In this document: positions 6,630-12,732 of the stretch, piece by piece
How positions within the stretch are numbered: position 1 is the first letter of the stretch
How the letters are laid out: the number at the start of each line of letters is the position of its first letter
NCBI GenBank assembly: GCA_019247755.1
Contig: JAFBAM010000106.1
Coordinates: 1-15,552, forward strand
Direction of reading: 5' to 3'
From: Sphingomonas sp.
GTDB lineage: Bacteria; Pseudomonadota; Alphaproteobacteria; Sphingomonadales; Sphingomonadaceae
DNA length: 15,552 nt
Position numbers and translations under genes: made by a program
Notes under the pieces: model-generated
Told to the model about the DNA's origin: nothing
Seen by the model: only the letters and a program-made list of their open reading frames with translations
Databases searched by the model: none

Positions 6630-7006
6630 CAGAAGCGTGCCGGTTCGAGCGTGACGTCGATTGGGGAGACCAGGGGCTGCCATCCCTTGTCACGAAGCAC
6701 GTCATTACTCTCGCGCGCCTTCCGGCCCGGCCCCAGCGACCAGGTGATGTGGTAGGTCGAGCCGTCGGGCCGGTCCGTGGTGCCGTCGAGTGCCACCACC
6801 AGACATTCGAGGCTGTGGCCGTCGTCGGCGTGGCCGACGATCCGCGCTTCGGGCTCGCGCGGGAGCGGCGTTTGCGGCGTCGCGCCGGTTCGCAGCGTCA
6901 CATGGTCGGCGATGACATTCTCATATTTCGGCGGGAAGCGTCCGAGCAGCGCCTCGCGCTCATCGCGGGGAAGCTTCCAGCCGGTGACGGTTCCGGGCTT
7001 TGCCAT
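6629..7006 (-). CDS. 2H-phosphoesterase-like protein
   Basis: This 125-residue soluble protein has two H-x-T motifs about 50 residues apart, ADHVTLR (H35, T37) and YHITWSL (H86, T88). Each lies in a beta-strand-like stretch, the hallmark of 2H phosphoesterases (LigT, cyclic nucleotide phosphodiesterases, the CPDase of tRNA ligases). The N-terminus TGWKLPRDEREALLGRFPP is a short helix-rich lead-in, and the C-terminus ends in SPIDVTLEP. Known 2H enzymes open 2',3'-cyclic phosphates or related cyclic esters; this activity is inferred here from the motifs alone. It is shorter than LigT (about 175-180), so it is a compact member. The ATG at 7006 overlaps the Mur ligase stop (ATGA), with GGAGG three bases upstream, and its own TGA overlaps the HAD start. 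The pairing suggests sequential steps: ring opening, then dephosphorylation. Confidence 0.65.
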   Translation of the reverse strand: MAKPGTVTGWKLPRDEREALLGRFPPKYENVIADHVTLRTGATPQTPLPREPEARIVGHADDGHSLECLVVALDGTTDRPDGSTYHITWSLGPGRKARESNDVLRDKGWQPLVSPIDVTLEPARF

Positions 7007-8400
7007 CAACCTCCAACGCCGAGCCGCTCGACGAGGTCCCGCGCGAAGTCGATGAGTGTGTCGTCGCGCGCGCCCATGATGAGGATGCGATCGCCCGGTC
7101 GAGCTTCGGCAACTAGGGCATCGCCGATGGTTGGCCGCTCGGCGATATGCTCGGCCCGCTTGCCGCGCTCGCGAACCTGTTCGGCGAGCCAGTCGGATCC
7201 ACGCACCTTGTCCACGGTGCCGCCCTGGTAGACGGGGTCGGGCAGGTAGAGCCGGTCGTCCGGCGCCATGCCATCGGCGATGCTCTCGGCCAGTGGCTCG
7301 CCCATCTTGGTCAGCGGCCCATAACCGTGGGGCTGGAACATGATCAGCAGCCGGCCCGGCTGGGCGCGCAGCGTCGCGAGGGTCGCGGCTATCTTGTCGG
7401 GGTTGTGCGCGAAGTCGTCGATGACGGTGACGCCGCCAGCCTCGCCGACAGTCTCCAGCCGGCGCTTTAGCCCCTCGAACCGGGCGAGGGCGGCGACAGC
7501 ATCTTCGATCCGCACGCCGAGCGAGCGCGTCGCCGCGATCGCGGCAAGGGCGTTCGATGCGTTGTGACGCCCGGGGACCGCGAGGCGCACTTCGTGCTGC
7601 TCGCCGTCGGCGTGAAGCGCAAAGGTCACGCCGTCGGGCAGTAGCTGGAGATCCTTGCCCTTGAAGGCCGCGCCGGGACTGTCGAAGCCATAGCCGATGA
7701 GTTTCTCGGGCACCGCCTCGGCGAGAGCTCGCGTTTCGGGGTCGTCCAGATTGAGGACGGCCTTGCGCGCCTGGAGAAGGAAAGCGGCGAACAGGCGGCG
7801 GAGCTCATCCATCTCCTTGTGATCGAGGCTGATGTTGGTCAGCACCGCGATCTCCGGGTGATAGAGCGAGATCGAGCCGTCGCTCTCGTCGACCTCGCTG
7901 ACGAACAGCTCGGGATCGCCGATCAACGCGCTTGCGAAGGGAGCGGAGGGGGTCACGAAATTTTTCATCACCGCGCCGTTCATCACGGTCGGCTGGCGGT
8001 GGCAGGCCTGGAGGATCCAGCCGATCATGCCGGTGACCGTCGACTTGCCGCTGGTCCCGCCGACCGCGACGCTGCGCTGTGCGTCGTTCAGCAGCTGCGC
8101 GAGGAACTGCGGGCGCGTGAGGTGGGTGAGGCCGAGCTCGTGTGCGCGGACCACGTCGGGAACGGTGGGCTCGACCGCGGCGGACGTAACTAGCGTCATT
8201 CCCTTCTGCAGGCCCGAACCGTCCTGCGGGAAGAGCTGGATCCCGAGCGAGCGGAGATAGTCGAACTTGTGCGGCGTCCGGCCCGCATCGAGCGAGCGGT
8301 CCGAACCGGCGACACGCGCGCCGCCAGCCCGGACGATGGACGCGAGCGGGAGCATCCCGCTGCCGCCGATGCCGCTGAAAAAAACTGGAGAATCGATCAT
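7006..8400 (-). CDS. mpl: UDP-N-acetylmuramate:tripeptide ligase (Mpl-like Mur ligase)
   Basis: This 464-residue protein follows the Mur ligase plan. The N-terminal UDP-MurNAc domain has FFSGIGGSGMLPLA (7-20) and AGSDR (31-35). The ATP-binding domain has the P-loop GGTSGKST (114-121), VSEVDESDGS (167-176) and LTNISLDHKE (187-196). The C-terminal domain has IDDFAHNPDKI (327-337) and LIMFQPHGYG (352-361). The length and C-terminal motif suit Mpl, which ligates recycled L-Ala-D-Glu-meso-DAP to UDP-MurNAc. Biosynthetic MurC is related, but its gene normally lies in the dcw cluster, and this gene does not. The P-loop reads TSGKS rather than THGKT, so it belongs to a divergent branch. The ATG at 8400 has only a weak ribosome site (AGGG); the frame is open to 8574 but without family similarity. 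It is the first gene of a coupled operon with the 2H and HAD genes. Confidence 0.85.
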   Translation of the reverse strand: MIDSPVFFSGIGGSGMLPLASIVRAGGARVAGSDRSLDAGRTPHKFDYLRSLGIQLFPQDGSGLQKGMTLVTSAAVEPTVPDVVRAHELGLTHLTRPQFLAQLLNDAQRSVAVGGTSGKSTVTGMIGWILQACHRQPTVMNGAVMKNFVTPSAPFASALIGDPELFVSEVDESDGSISLYHPEIAVLTNISLDHKEMDELRRLFAAFLLQARKAVLNLDDPETRALAEAVPEKLIGYGFDSPGAAFKGKDLQLLPDGVTFALHADGEQHEVRLAVPGRHNASNALAAIAATRSLGVRIEDAVAALARFEGLKRRLETVGEAGGVTVIDDFAHNPDKIAATLATLRAQPGRLLIMFQPHGYGPLTKMGEPLAESIADGMAPDDRLYLPDPVYQGGTVDKVRGSDWLAEQVRERGKRAEHIAERPTIGDALVAEARPGDRILIMGARDDTLIDFARDLVERLGVGG

Positions 8401-8665
8401 CGCCGCGGCCCTATTGGGTGCGGCGCGAATAAGCCAGCGGGCATGCGGAACGGCCTTAACTTCACTAATGTCTCGAGGTTCGGCGCCATTTTGTGCGAAC
8501 TTAAGGAGGATCCGGGTCGTGAGGTGGCTGAACCGGATCGGAGTAGCGCCATGCGCCCGAGCCAAGCACGTCAAATCCGGAAAGAGGGATGAGAGAGCGG
8601 TTCGGACCTATCGGCGATGCGACGAAGCAGCGTTTCCGCAAGCCGGATTGATTTTCCGGATATTC

Positions 8666-8682
8666 CCTAGTCTATAACTAGA
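8666..8682. promoter_or_regulatory. CTAGT-N5-ACTAG palindrome, candidate operator (copy 1)
   Basis: CTAGT (8667-8671) and ACTAG (8677-8681) surround CTATA. The palindrome overlaps TATAAC (8673-8678), a possible -10 box for the plus-strand peptide gene. TTGATT at 8648-8653 would be a -35, but the 19-base spacing is long. A second copy, matching T-CCCTAGT-N5-ACTAGA, lies at 10364-10382 before the DUF6356-like gene. Confidence 0.45.
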
Positions 8683-8713
8683 GATTAATGGGATCAGGCT
8701 GCGCCGGTTCACT

Positions 8714-8757
8714 CCCCCAGCGCGGCGTGGGGGCAGGTTTGCACGCGACCTGCCCCC
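8714..8757 (+). promoter_or_regulatory. Two mutually exclusive leader hairpins
   Basis: CCCCCA (8714-8719) can pair with TGGGGG (8728-8733). The same G-run can instead form a perfect 10-base stem, GGGGGCAGGT (8729-8738) with ACCTGCCCCC (8748-8757), around a 9-base loop. The second stem is stronger and has no T-run after it. It sits 58 bases upstream of the 41-residue peptide start, where it would lie in that gene's 5' leader. Confidence 0.5.
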
Positions 8758-8815
8758 GCCGAATTCGGGACAGCGGGCAGACGTTGGTGACGGAGACGGA
8801 ATCATAGGATCCAGC

Positions 8816-8941
8816 ATGAAGAAGACACGCGAGTGGTTGTTTGTCGCCTTCCTGGTGGCACTGGCAGCGGCAGGCGGCTGGCTGAAGGAAACGAAAGCCG
8901 CCAACCTCGCGGAAGCCAATGTCGGGCTGGGCAAAGGCTAA
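8816..8941 (+). CDS. Small single-span membrane or exported peptide (41 residues)
   Basis: The frame runs from the ATG at 8816 to a TAA at 8939-8941. The peptide starts with basic MKKTREW, has a hydrophobic segment FVAFLVALAAAGGWL at about 9-23, and ends in a polar tail KETKAANLAEANVGLGKG. It could be a small anchored membrane protein or an exported peptide. AGGA lies about 6 bases before the start. I do not recognise a family. Codon use is typical of the window (GCG/GGC/CTG rich) and the amino-acid pattern looks protein-like, which argues against chance. Its stop abuts directly on the stop of the converging acyltransferase gene, with no bases between. The leader upstream carries two competing hairpins and a palindrome. 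Confidence 0.55.
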   Translation: MKKTREWLFVAFLVALAAAGGWLKETKAANLAEANVGLGKG

Positions 8942-9886
8942 TTAAGGACGGCTCTCCGCCCAACGGGAACGCCATGCGGCCGCCCGACCTCGTTTGAAAT
9001 CCCGCACAGCCCGCACCATCGGCTTCTCAATCAGGAGATGCGCCAGGACGCCGATAAGCAAGCCGCCGACCAAACCTGCAAGCCAGGGCAGCCGATACAC
9101 CGTCAGCAGGTGAAACAGGTAAATCGAGTAGGAGGCGTCGCCTATGAACAACGGCACAGCGAAAGCCTGAGAATTCAAGAGCGGCTCGAGCGATAGCGTG
9201 CCGTAGACGATCATCGCCGCCGGGACGCCCCACTCCGCGACGCGGGAGAATACTTCGGCCCCGTACATGGATTCGTAGAATGTCCCGGGACTGAGACCCA
9301 AGCCGAGCAGTCCGGCAACGATTAGCACTGCGCCGAGGCCTCTTTGCCTCGGCAGTTTCGCCATCAGTACGCCCGCAAGGAACTCGATCGACATCGGCGA
9401 TCCGATGAAGCGCAGCACCATTACGTTCCTGAAGGCAAGCTCCAGAAGGATGAGCGAGCCGAAGATCAGGAAAGGCACGACGGGGCGTCGTGTCGCAATG
9501 CCGATCGCGAACACGATGTAGAACAGCATTTCGTACGAAAGCGTCCAGCCAATCACCAGCGCCGGTTTGTCGATGTGCCCCCAGACCGGCCACAAGGTGA
9601 GAGAGGTCAGGATAACGCCGAGCCCGTTGGGCTGGATGAAGAACCAGGGCAGCACGGCGATGAACCACAACGGATAGATGCGAGCCACGCGATCGCCGAG
9701 AAACTCGTCCCATGATCGGTTGCCGGCGACGGTGGCCATGATGAAACCGGAGATGACGAAGAATATGTCGACGCCAGCGGCCCCATGCCTCGCTGCGCCA
9801 GGAACCCCTGGATTATAGCAATGGTGGAAGACGACGGCGGTGGCGGCAATCCCGCGCAGCAGCTGAATGGAACGCAACATCGCCAT
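8942..9886 (-). CDS. Acyltransferase 3 family membrane protein (OafA/YrhL-like)
   Basis: This 314-residue polytopic membrane protein has the landmarks of the acyltransferase-3 family (PF01757). These are LRSIQLLRGIAATAVVFHH (4-22) with the paired histidines, GVDIFFVISGFIM (38-50), RVARIYPLWF (66-75), WTLSYEMLFY (114-123), IGDASYSIYLFH (248-259) and a C-terminal EKP (287-289). Such proteins transfer acetyl or other acyl groups onto sugars of cell-surface polysaccharides or glycolipids across the inner membrane. The substrate here is unknown. The ATG at 9886 is preferred, with a G-rich ribosome site (GGTGGGGGGA) just upstream; Met at 9880 is possible. The frame is open to 9970 but without similarity. 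No glycosyltransferase or polysaccharide genes surround it. It converges on the 41-residue peptide gene. Confidence 0.9.
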   Translation of the reverse strand: MAMLRSIQLLRGIAATAVVFHHCYNPGVPGAARHGAAGVDIFFVISGFIMATVAGNRSWDEFLGDRVARIYPLWFIAVLPWFFIQPNGLGVILTSLTLWPVWGHIDKPALVIGWTLSYEMLFYIVFAIGIATRRPVVPFLIFGSLILLELAFRNVMVLRFIGSPMSIEFLAGVLMAKLPRQRGLGAVLIVAGLLGLGLSPGTFYESMYGAEVFSRVAEWGVPAAMIVYGTLSLEPLLNSQAFAVPLFIGDASYSIYLFHLLTVYRLPWLAGLVGGLLIGVLAHLLIEKPMVRAVRDFKRGRAAAWRSRWAESRP

Positions 9887-10080
9887 AGGTCCCCCCACCC
9901 AAGCCAGCTGGAGAGTAACAGTGGTTCGCCCGATGGGAAAGGAAGGGGAGACCTGGTGTCCTCCTTCCACACATTGTCGTCGCGATGGCTAATCGCCCAC
10001 CAACTCCGGCAACGATAATCGCTTATTTTGCCAGTTCGTCCTGCCTAGCATTTCGGTCGAAACGGGCGGTCGAAGCTCTG

Positions 10081-10329
10081 TCAGCCTGCCCCTTCATCCG
10101 ACGCCTGCGTTTCAGGGCTAATCGAGGCGCTGCGCCGCGTGATAATGCTCGCTCGCACTCGCTCTACGCGCAGGCTGGCGGAGCGGGTGAACAAGCCCGG
10201 CACGAAGGCGTGAACCGCGCACGCCAAGGCCGCGGCGAGCAAGGTTGCAGAAATTCGCGTCGCTGCAAGCAGATGGGCCAGGTAGGTTTCATGACATTCC
10301 GCCAAGTGCGCGCGGCTTGCCTTCAGCAT
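10081..10329 (-). CDS. DUF6356-like small protein
   Basis: This 82-residue protein contains AECHETYLAHLLAATRISATLL and ACAVHAFVPGLF (about 36-47). The order E-x-Y-x-x-H, an Ala/Leu-rich helix and then H-A-x-x-P-x-L-F is what I recall of DUF6356 proteins of sphingomonads; function unknown. One hydrophobic segment (about 26-43) suggests membrane association. The ATG at 10329 is preferred over the GTG at 10335 because GGAGGG lies 8 bases before the ATG but only 2 before the GTG. A possible promoter on this strand, TTGTCT-N16-TATTCT (10383 down to 10356), straddles a CTAGT palindrome, so repression or activation there is plausible. It is divergent from the EcfG-promoted small gene at 10582. Confidence 0.72.
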   Translation of the reverse strand: MLKASRAHLAECHETYLAHLLAATRISATLLAAALACAVHAFVPGLFTRSASLRVERVRASIITRRSASISPETQASDEGAG

Positions 10330-10355
10330 GCTCACGTCCCTCCAATTTAGCGCCC

Positions 10356-10383
10356 GGAGAATATCCCTAGTGCCAGACTAGAC
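10356..10383 (-). promoter_or_regulatory. Putative promoter with CTAGT-N5-ACTAG palindrome (copy 2)
   Basis: On the minus strand, TTGTCT and TATTCT are 16 bases apart. The palindrome CTAGT (10367-10371)/ACTAG (10377-10381) lies across the spacer. The same TCCCTAGT-N5-ACTAGA string occurs at 8664-8682. The predicted transcript start is about 22 bases before the DUF6356-like start codon. Confidence 0.45.
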
Positions 10384-10518
10384 AATATCGCGCGGCTCAA
10401 CCTGGCGAGCACCACTCTCGCTCTGTCGCTGTGATTCCGTGAGTCCGCCGTCTCCCCATTGCAGACATTATCGAACGGTCGGCGAATCGAGGTTCGAGAG
10501 CGGCCAGCTTCAGCTTGC

Positions 10519-10543
10519 GGAACGATGCCGTGCTTTAGCCGTT
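10519..10543 (+). promoter_or_regulatory. EcfG-type (general stress sigma factor) promoter
   Basis: GGAAC (10519-10523), a 16-base spacer and CGTT (10540-10543) match the EcfG consensus GGAAC-N16/17-CGTT exactly. Transcription would begin near 10550, about 30 bases before the ATG at 10582, the same geometry as the promoter at 5094. Confidence 0.75.
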
Positions 10544-10581
10544 AGGCGCTCTCGGGTGGGGTCCTCGACAGGGGACGAGTA

Positions 10582-10818
10582 ATGAGTAACCGCATCGCGT
10601 CCGCCGTGTTTCAAAGCGACAAGGAGGCGCAAATCCCCCGGGCCAAACTGCGGTCCGCCGGCCTCATCCAAGCACCGTGGTTCGGGTTCGCGATCGCCGT
10701 TCTCTTCGCAGTTCTCGCGTTCGAGATCGGCGCGGATCGGGTGTGGCTGCTCGGCGTAGCAGGGATCGCCTTTGCCATGGGCATCATCGACTGGGTCGGC
10801 GGATCCCCGCTGGACTGA
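10582..10818 (+). CDS. Small two-helix membrane protein, probable general-stress gene
   Basis: This 78-residue protein begins at the ATG at 10582 with AGGGGA (10570-10575) 6 bases upstream. The N-terminal third is polar (SNRIASAVFQSDKEAQIPRAKLRSAG). Two hydrophobic segments follow, about 33-48 (WFGFAIAVLFAVLAFE) and 54-72 (VWLLGVAGIAFAMGIIDWV), separated by a short GADR turn. This predicts a hairpin membrane protein with both ends on the same side. I do not recognise a named family. An EcfG-type promoter directly upstream makes it a likely general stress response member. A REP-like hairpin lies between its stop and the converging amidohydrolase gene. Confidence 0.75.
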   Translation: MSNRIASAVFQSDKEAQIPRAKLRSAGLIQAPWFGFAIAVLFAVLAFEIGADRVWLLGVAGIAFAMGIIDWVGGSPLD

Positions 10819-10832
10819 GCTCGTAGCCAACA

Positions 10833-10862
10833 GGAGAATCCCGGCTCAAGGCCGGGATGACG
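10833..10862. repeat. REP-like palindromic element
   Basis: ATCCCGGC (10838-10845) and GCCGGGAT (10851-10858) form a perfect 8-base stem around TCAAG, followed by GACG. It lies in the 52-base gap between two convergent genes. The form 'ATCCCGG-loop-CCGGGATGACG' resembles short intergenic repeats scattered through many alphaproteobacterial genomes. There is only one copy in this window, and no T-run that would make it an intrinsic terminator. Confidence 0.55.
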
Positions 10863-10870
10863 CGGTAAGG

Positions 10871-12577
10871 CTATTTGCACGCGCCTCCGCCGGGCCAGCC
10901 GGTCCAGCCGGGACCGCGTACGACACGACCGGGTTTGGCGCCGGTGTGCTTGCCGTCGGCCACGACCTGCACGCCGTTGACGAAAACGTCGTCGACGCCG
11001 GTTGCGAGCTGCTTCGGCTTTTCGAAGGTGGCGTGGTCCTGAATGGTCGCGGGATCGAACACGACGACGTCGCCGTAATAGCCGGGAGCGAGCCAGCCGC
11101 GGTTGCGGGCGCCGATGTTCGATGCGGGAAGCGAGGTCAGGCGGCGGATCGCGTCGGGCAGCTGGGCGACCTTGTCCTTGCGGACATATTCGGCGAGCAC
11201 GCGCGCGAAATTGCCGTAGGCGCGAGGGTGGCTGCTCGACTTCAGGAACACGCCCTCGGGCACCTCTGACGCCTCGTCGGAGCCGAAGCTCATCCACGGC
11301 AGCCCGACCTCGCGCTTCACATTATCCTCGCTCATGATGAAATAGACGGTGCCGACGCGGCTCCCGTCCTCGATCACCAAATCCATCGCCGTTTCTTCCG
11401 GGCTCTTGCCGCGCATCTTCGCGACTTCGGCCAGCGTCTTGCCGGTCAGCGGCTTCAGCTTCGGGTTCTTGAAGGCGATCAGCAGGACGTTGTCGGGGCT
11501 ACCGGAGAGCAGAAGCAGGTTTTCCCAGTCGTTTGACGGCGTCCGCATCTCCTTGACCAGGCGCGTGCGGACTTCGGGATCCTTCATCCGCTTGATCCAT
11601 TCCTCAAGGCCGCCGGACTGAACCCATCGCGGCATGGAAGCGTCGAGGCCCGTCGCTCCGGCCGTGTAGGTATACATGTCGGCGGTGATCCGTTGGCCAC
11701 TCTTGCGAGCGGCTTCGACCTTTGCGATCGCGGCGTCGAGCTTGTCCCAATTGGGCTTGCCGCCCTGCTTGAAGTGGTAGATTTCGGCGGGCGCGCCGGA
11801 CTCCTTGCTGATCGTCACGAGCTCGTCGATCGCTTCGAGGAGCTTGTTGCCCTCGGAACGCATGTGGCTAATGTACATGCCGCCGCACTTGCCCGCCTCC
11901 TGAACCAGCGCGACCAGCTCGGGAGTCTGGGAATAGCTGGCGGGGGCGTAGATCAGCGACGACCCGACACCCAGCGCGCCGTCCTTCATTGCAGCGCGGA
12001 CGAGCGCGCGCATCCGGTCGAGCTGCTCCGGCGTGGGCTGCACGTCCTTTTCACCGAGCTCATGCACCCGGACCGTGGTCGCACCGATGAAGGAGGCGAC
12101 GTTGGGCGTGACACCCTTCTTTTGCAGATATTCGAGATATTGCGCGAGGCTCGTCCAGCGTATCGGATATTTGATGTCCCCCTGCCGCTTAACCGCCAGC
12201 GCCTTCATCTCGGGCGTCAGCGGGCCCATCGAATCGCCCTCGCCGAAGACCTCGAGGGTGACGCCCTGCAGGGTATCGCTCTCACCGCGGCCGTCGGCGA
12301 TGAGGGATTCGACCGCCCAGCTCAGCATGTTGACGAAGCCGGGTGAGACCGCCTTGCCGGTGGCGTCGACGGTGCGTGCCGCTGTCCCCGGCGCATGCGG
12401 GCCGACATAGGCGATCTTGTCGCCCTTGATCGCAACGTCGCCGACGAAGGGCACACCGCCCGATCCGTCGTAGATCGTCCCGCCCTTGATGAGGACGGTG
12501 TAGTCGGCTGGCGGCGGCGCCGCTGAGGTTGCGAGAAAACCGGCGAGCAGGAAGCCAAGGGCTGCGGATCGTTTCAT
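10871..12577 (-). CDS. Exported amidohydrolase, N-acyl-D-amino-acid deacylase type, atypical metal site
   Basis: This 568-residue protein begins at the ATG at 12577 after GGAGGGGG. Residues 1-20 are a signal peptide without a lipobox cysteine, so it is probably periplasmic. The mature part has the amidohydrolase plan: small beta domain VLIKGGTIYDGSG (28-40), GDKIAYVG (52-59), the barrel entry VSPGF (77-81), SHMR (H238), YHFK (H268), FGSDEAS (D434) and a C-terminal GYYGDVVVFDPATI (499-512). D-aminoacylases hydrolyse N-acyl-D-amino acids. Here the usual metal-binding H-x-H after 'PGF(I/V)D' is missing: the sequence is GFVNMLSWAVES. Position 109-113 has EVFGE where the usual enzyme has a Cys-containing GNCG. 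The retained H238, H268 and D434 could bind one metal. Substrate uncertain. It is divergent from the methyltransferase-like gene at 12733. Confidence 0.85.
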   Translation of the reverse strand: MKRSAALGFLLAGFLATSAAPPPADYTVLIKGGTIYDGSGGVPFVGDVAIKGDKIAYVGPHAPGTAARTVDATGKAVSPGFVNMLSWAVESLIADGRGESDTLQGVTLEVFGEGDSMGPLTPEMKALAVKRQGDIKYPIRWTSLAQYLEYLQKKGVTPNVASFIGATTVRVHELGEKDVQPTPEQLDRMRALVRAAMKDGALGVGSSLIYAPASYSQTPELVALVQEAGKCGGMYISHMRSEGNKLLEAIDELVTISKESGAPAEIYHFKQGGKPNWDKLDAAIAKVEAARKSGQRITADMYTYTAGATGLDASMPRWVQSGGLEEWIKRMKDPEVRTRLVKEMRTPSNDWENLLLLSGSPDNVLLIAFKNPKLKPLTGKTLAEVAKMRGKSPEETAMDLVIEDGSRVGTVYFIMSEDNVKREVGLPWMSFGSDEASEVPEGVFLKSSSHPRAYGNFARVLAEYVRKDKVAQLPDAIRRLTSLPASNIGARNRGWLAPGYYGDVVVFDPATIQDHATFEKPKQLATGVDDVFVNGVQVVADGKHTGAKPGRVVRGPGWTGWPGGGACK

Positions 12578-12605
12578 GGAAACCCCCTCCAAGAGCGGCG
12601 GAAGC

Positions 12606-12622
12606 TGCAACATTCAGTTGCA
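12606..12622. promoter_or_regulatory. TGCAAC-N5-GTTGCA palindrome between divergent genes
   Basis: TGCAAC (12606-12611) and GTTGCA (12617-12622) form a perfect inverted repeat around ATTCA. It lies 29-45 bases upstream of the amidohydrolase start and 111 bases upstream of the plus-strand methyltransferase-like start. The position suits an operator of the minus-strand gene or of both. No binding protein is identified. Confidence 0.4.
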
Positions 12623-12732
12623 TGGCGCAATCCACTGCTGTCGGCAGTCGGATCGACGCCATCCGTAGAATAAGACTCCAACAGCAAGGCGGTGCGAATA
12701 AGGGCGCGGAGGTCAAAGAAGGGGAAGCCGCT

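Larger units (their letters stand above)
8401..8815. other. Long intergenic region upstream of the Mur ligase operon
   Basis: These 415 bases contain no convincing gene. They must hold the promoter of the minus-strand Mur ligase operon and that of the plus-strand 41-residue peptide gene. Visible elements are a strong ribosome-site-like AAGGAGGA (8503-8510) before an unlikely 52-codon frame, an A/T-rich patch with a CTAGT palindrome (8667-8681), and two competing GC-rich hairpins (8714-8757). Confidence 0.6.

Noticed and set aside
8401..8574. N-terminal extension of the Mur ligase
   Set aside because: The added residues have no resemblance to Mur ligases, whose N-terminal glycine-rich motif begins a few residues after the Met at 8400.
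8729..8757. Hairpin taken as an intrinsic terminator
   Set aside because: No T-run follows on either strand, and no gene ends directly upstream on the plus strand.
12529..12732. N-terminal extension of the second methyltransferase-like protein
   Set aside because: It overlaps the divergent amidohydrolase start. The signal peptide and ribosome site fix the start at 12733.
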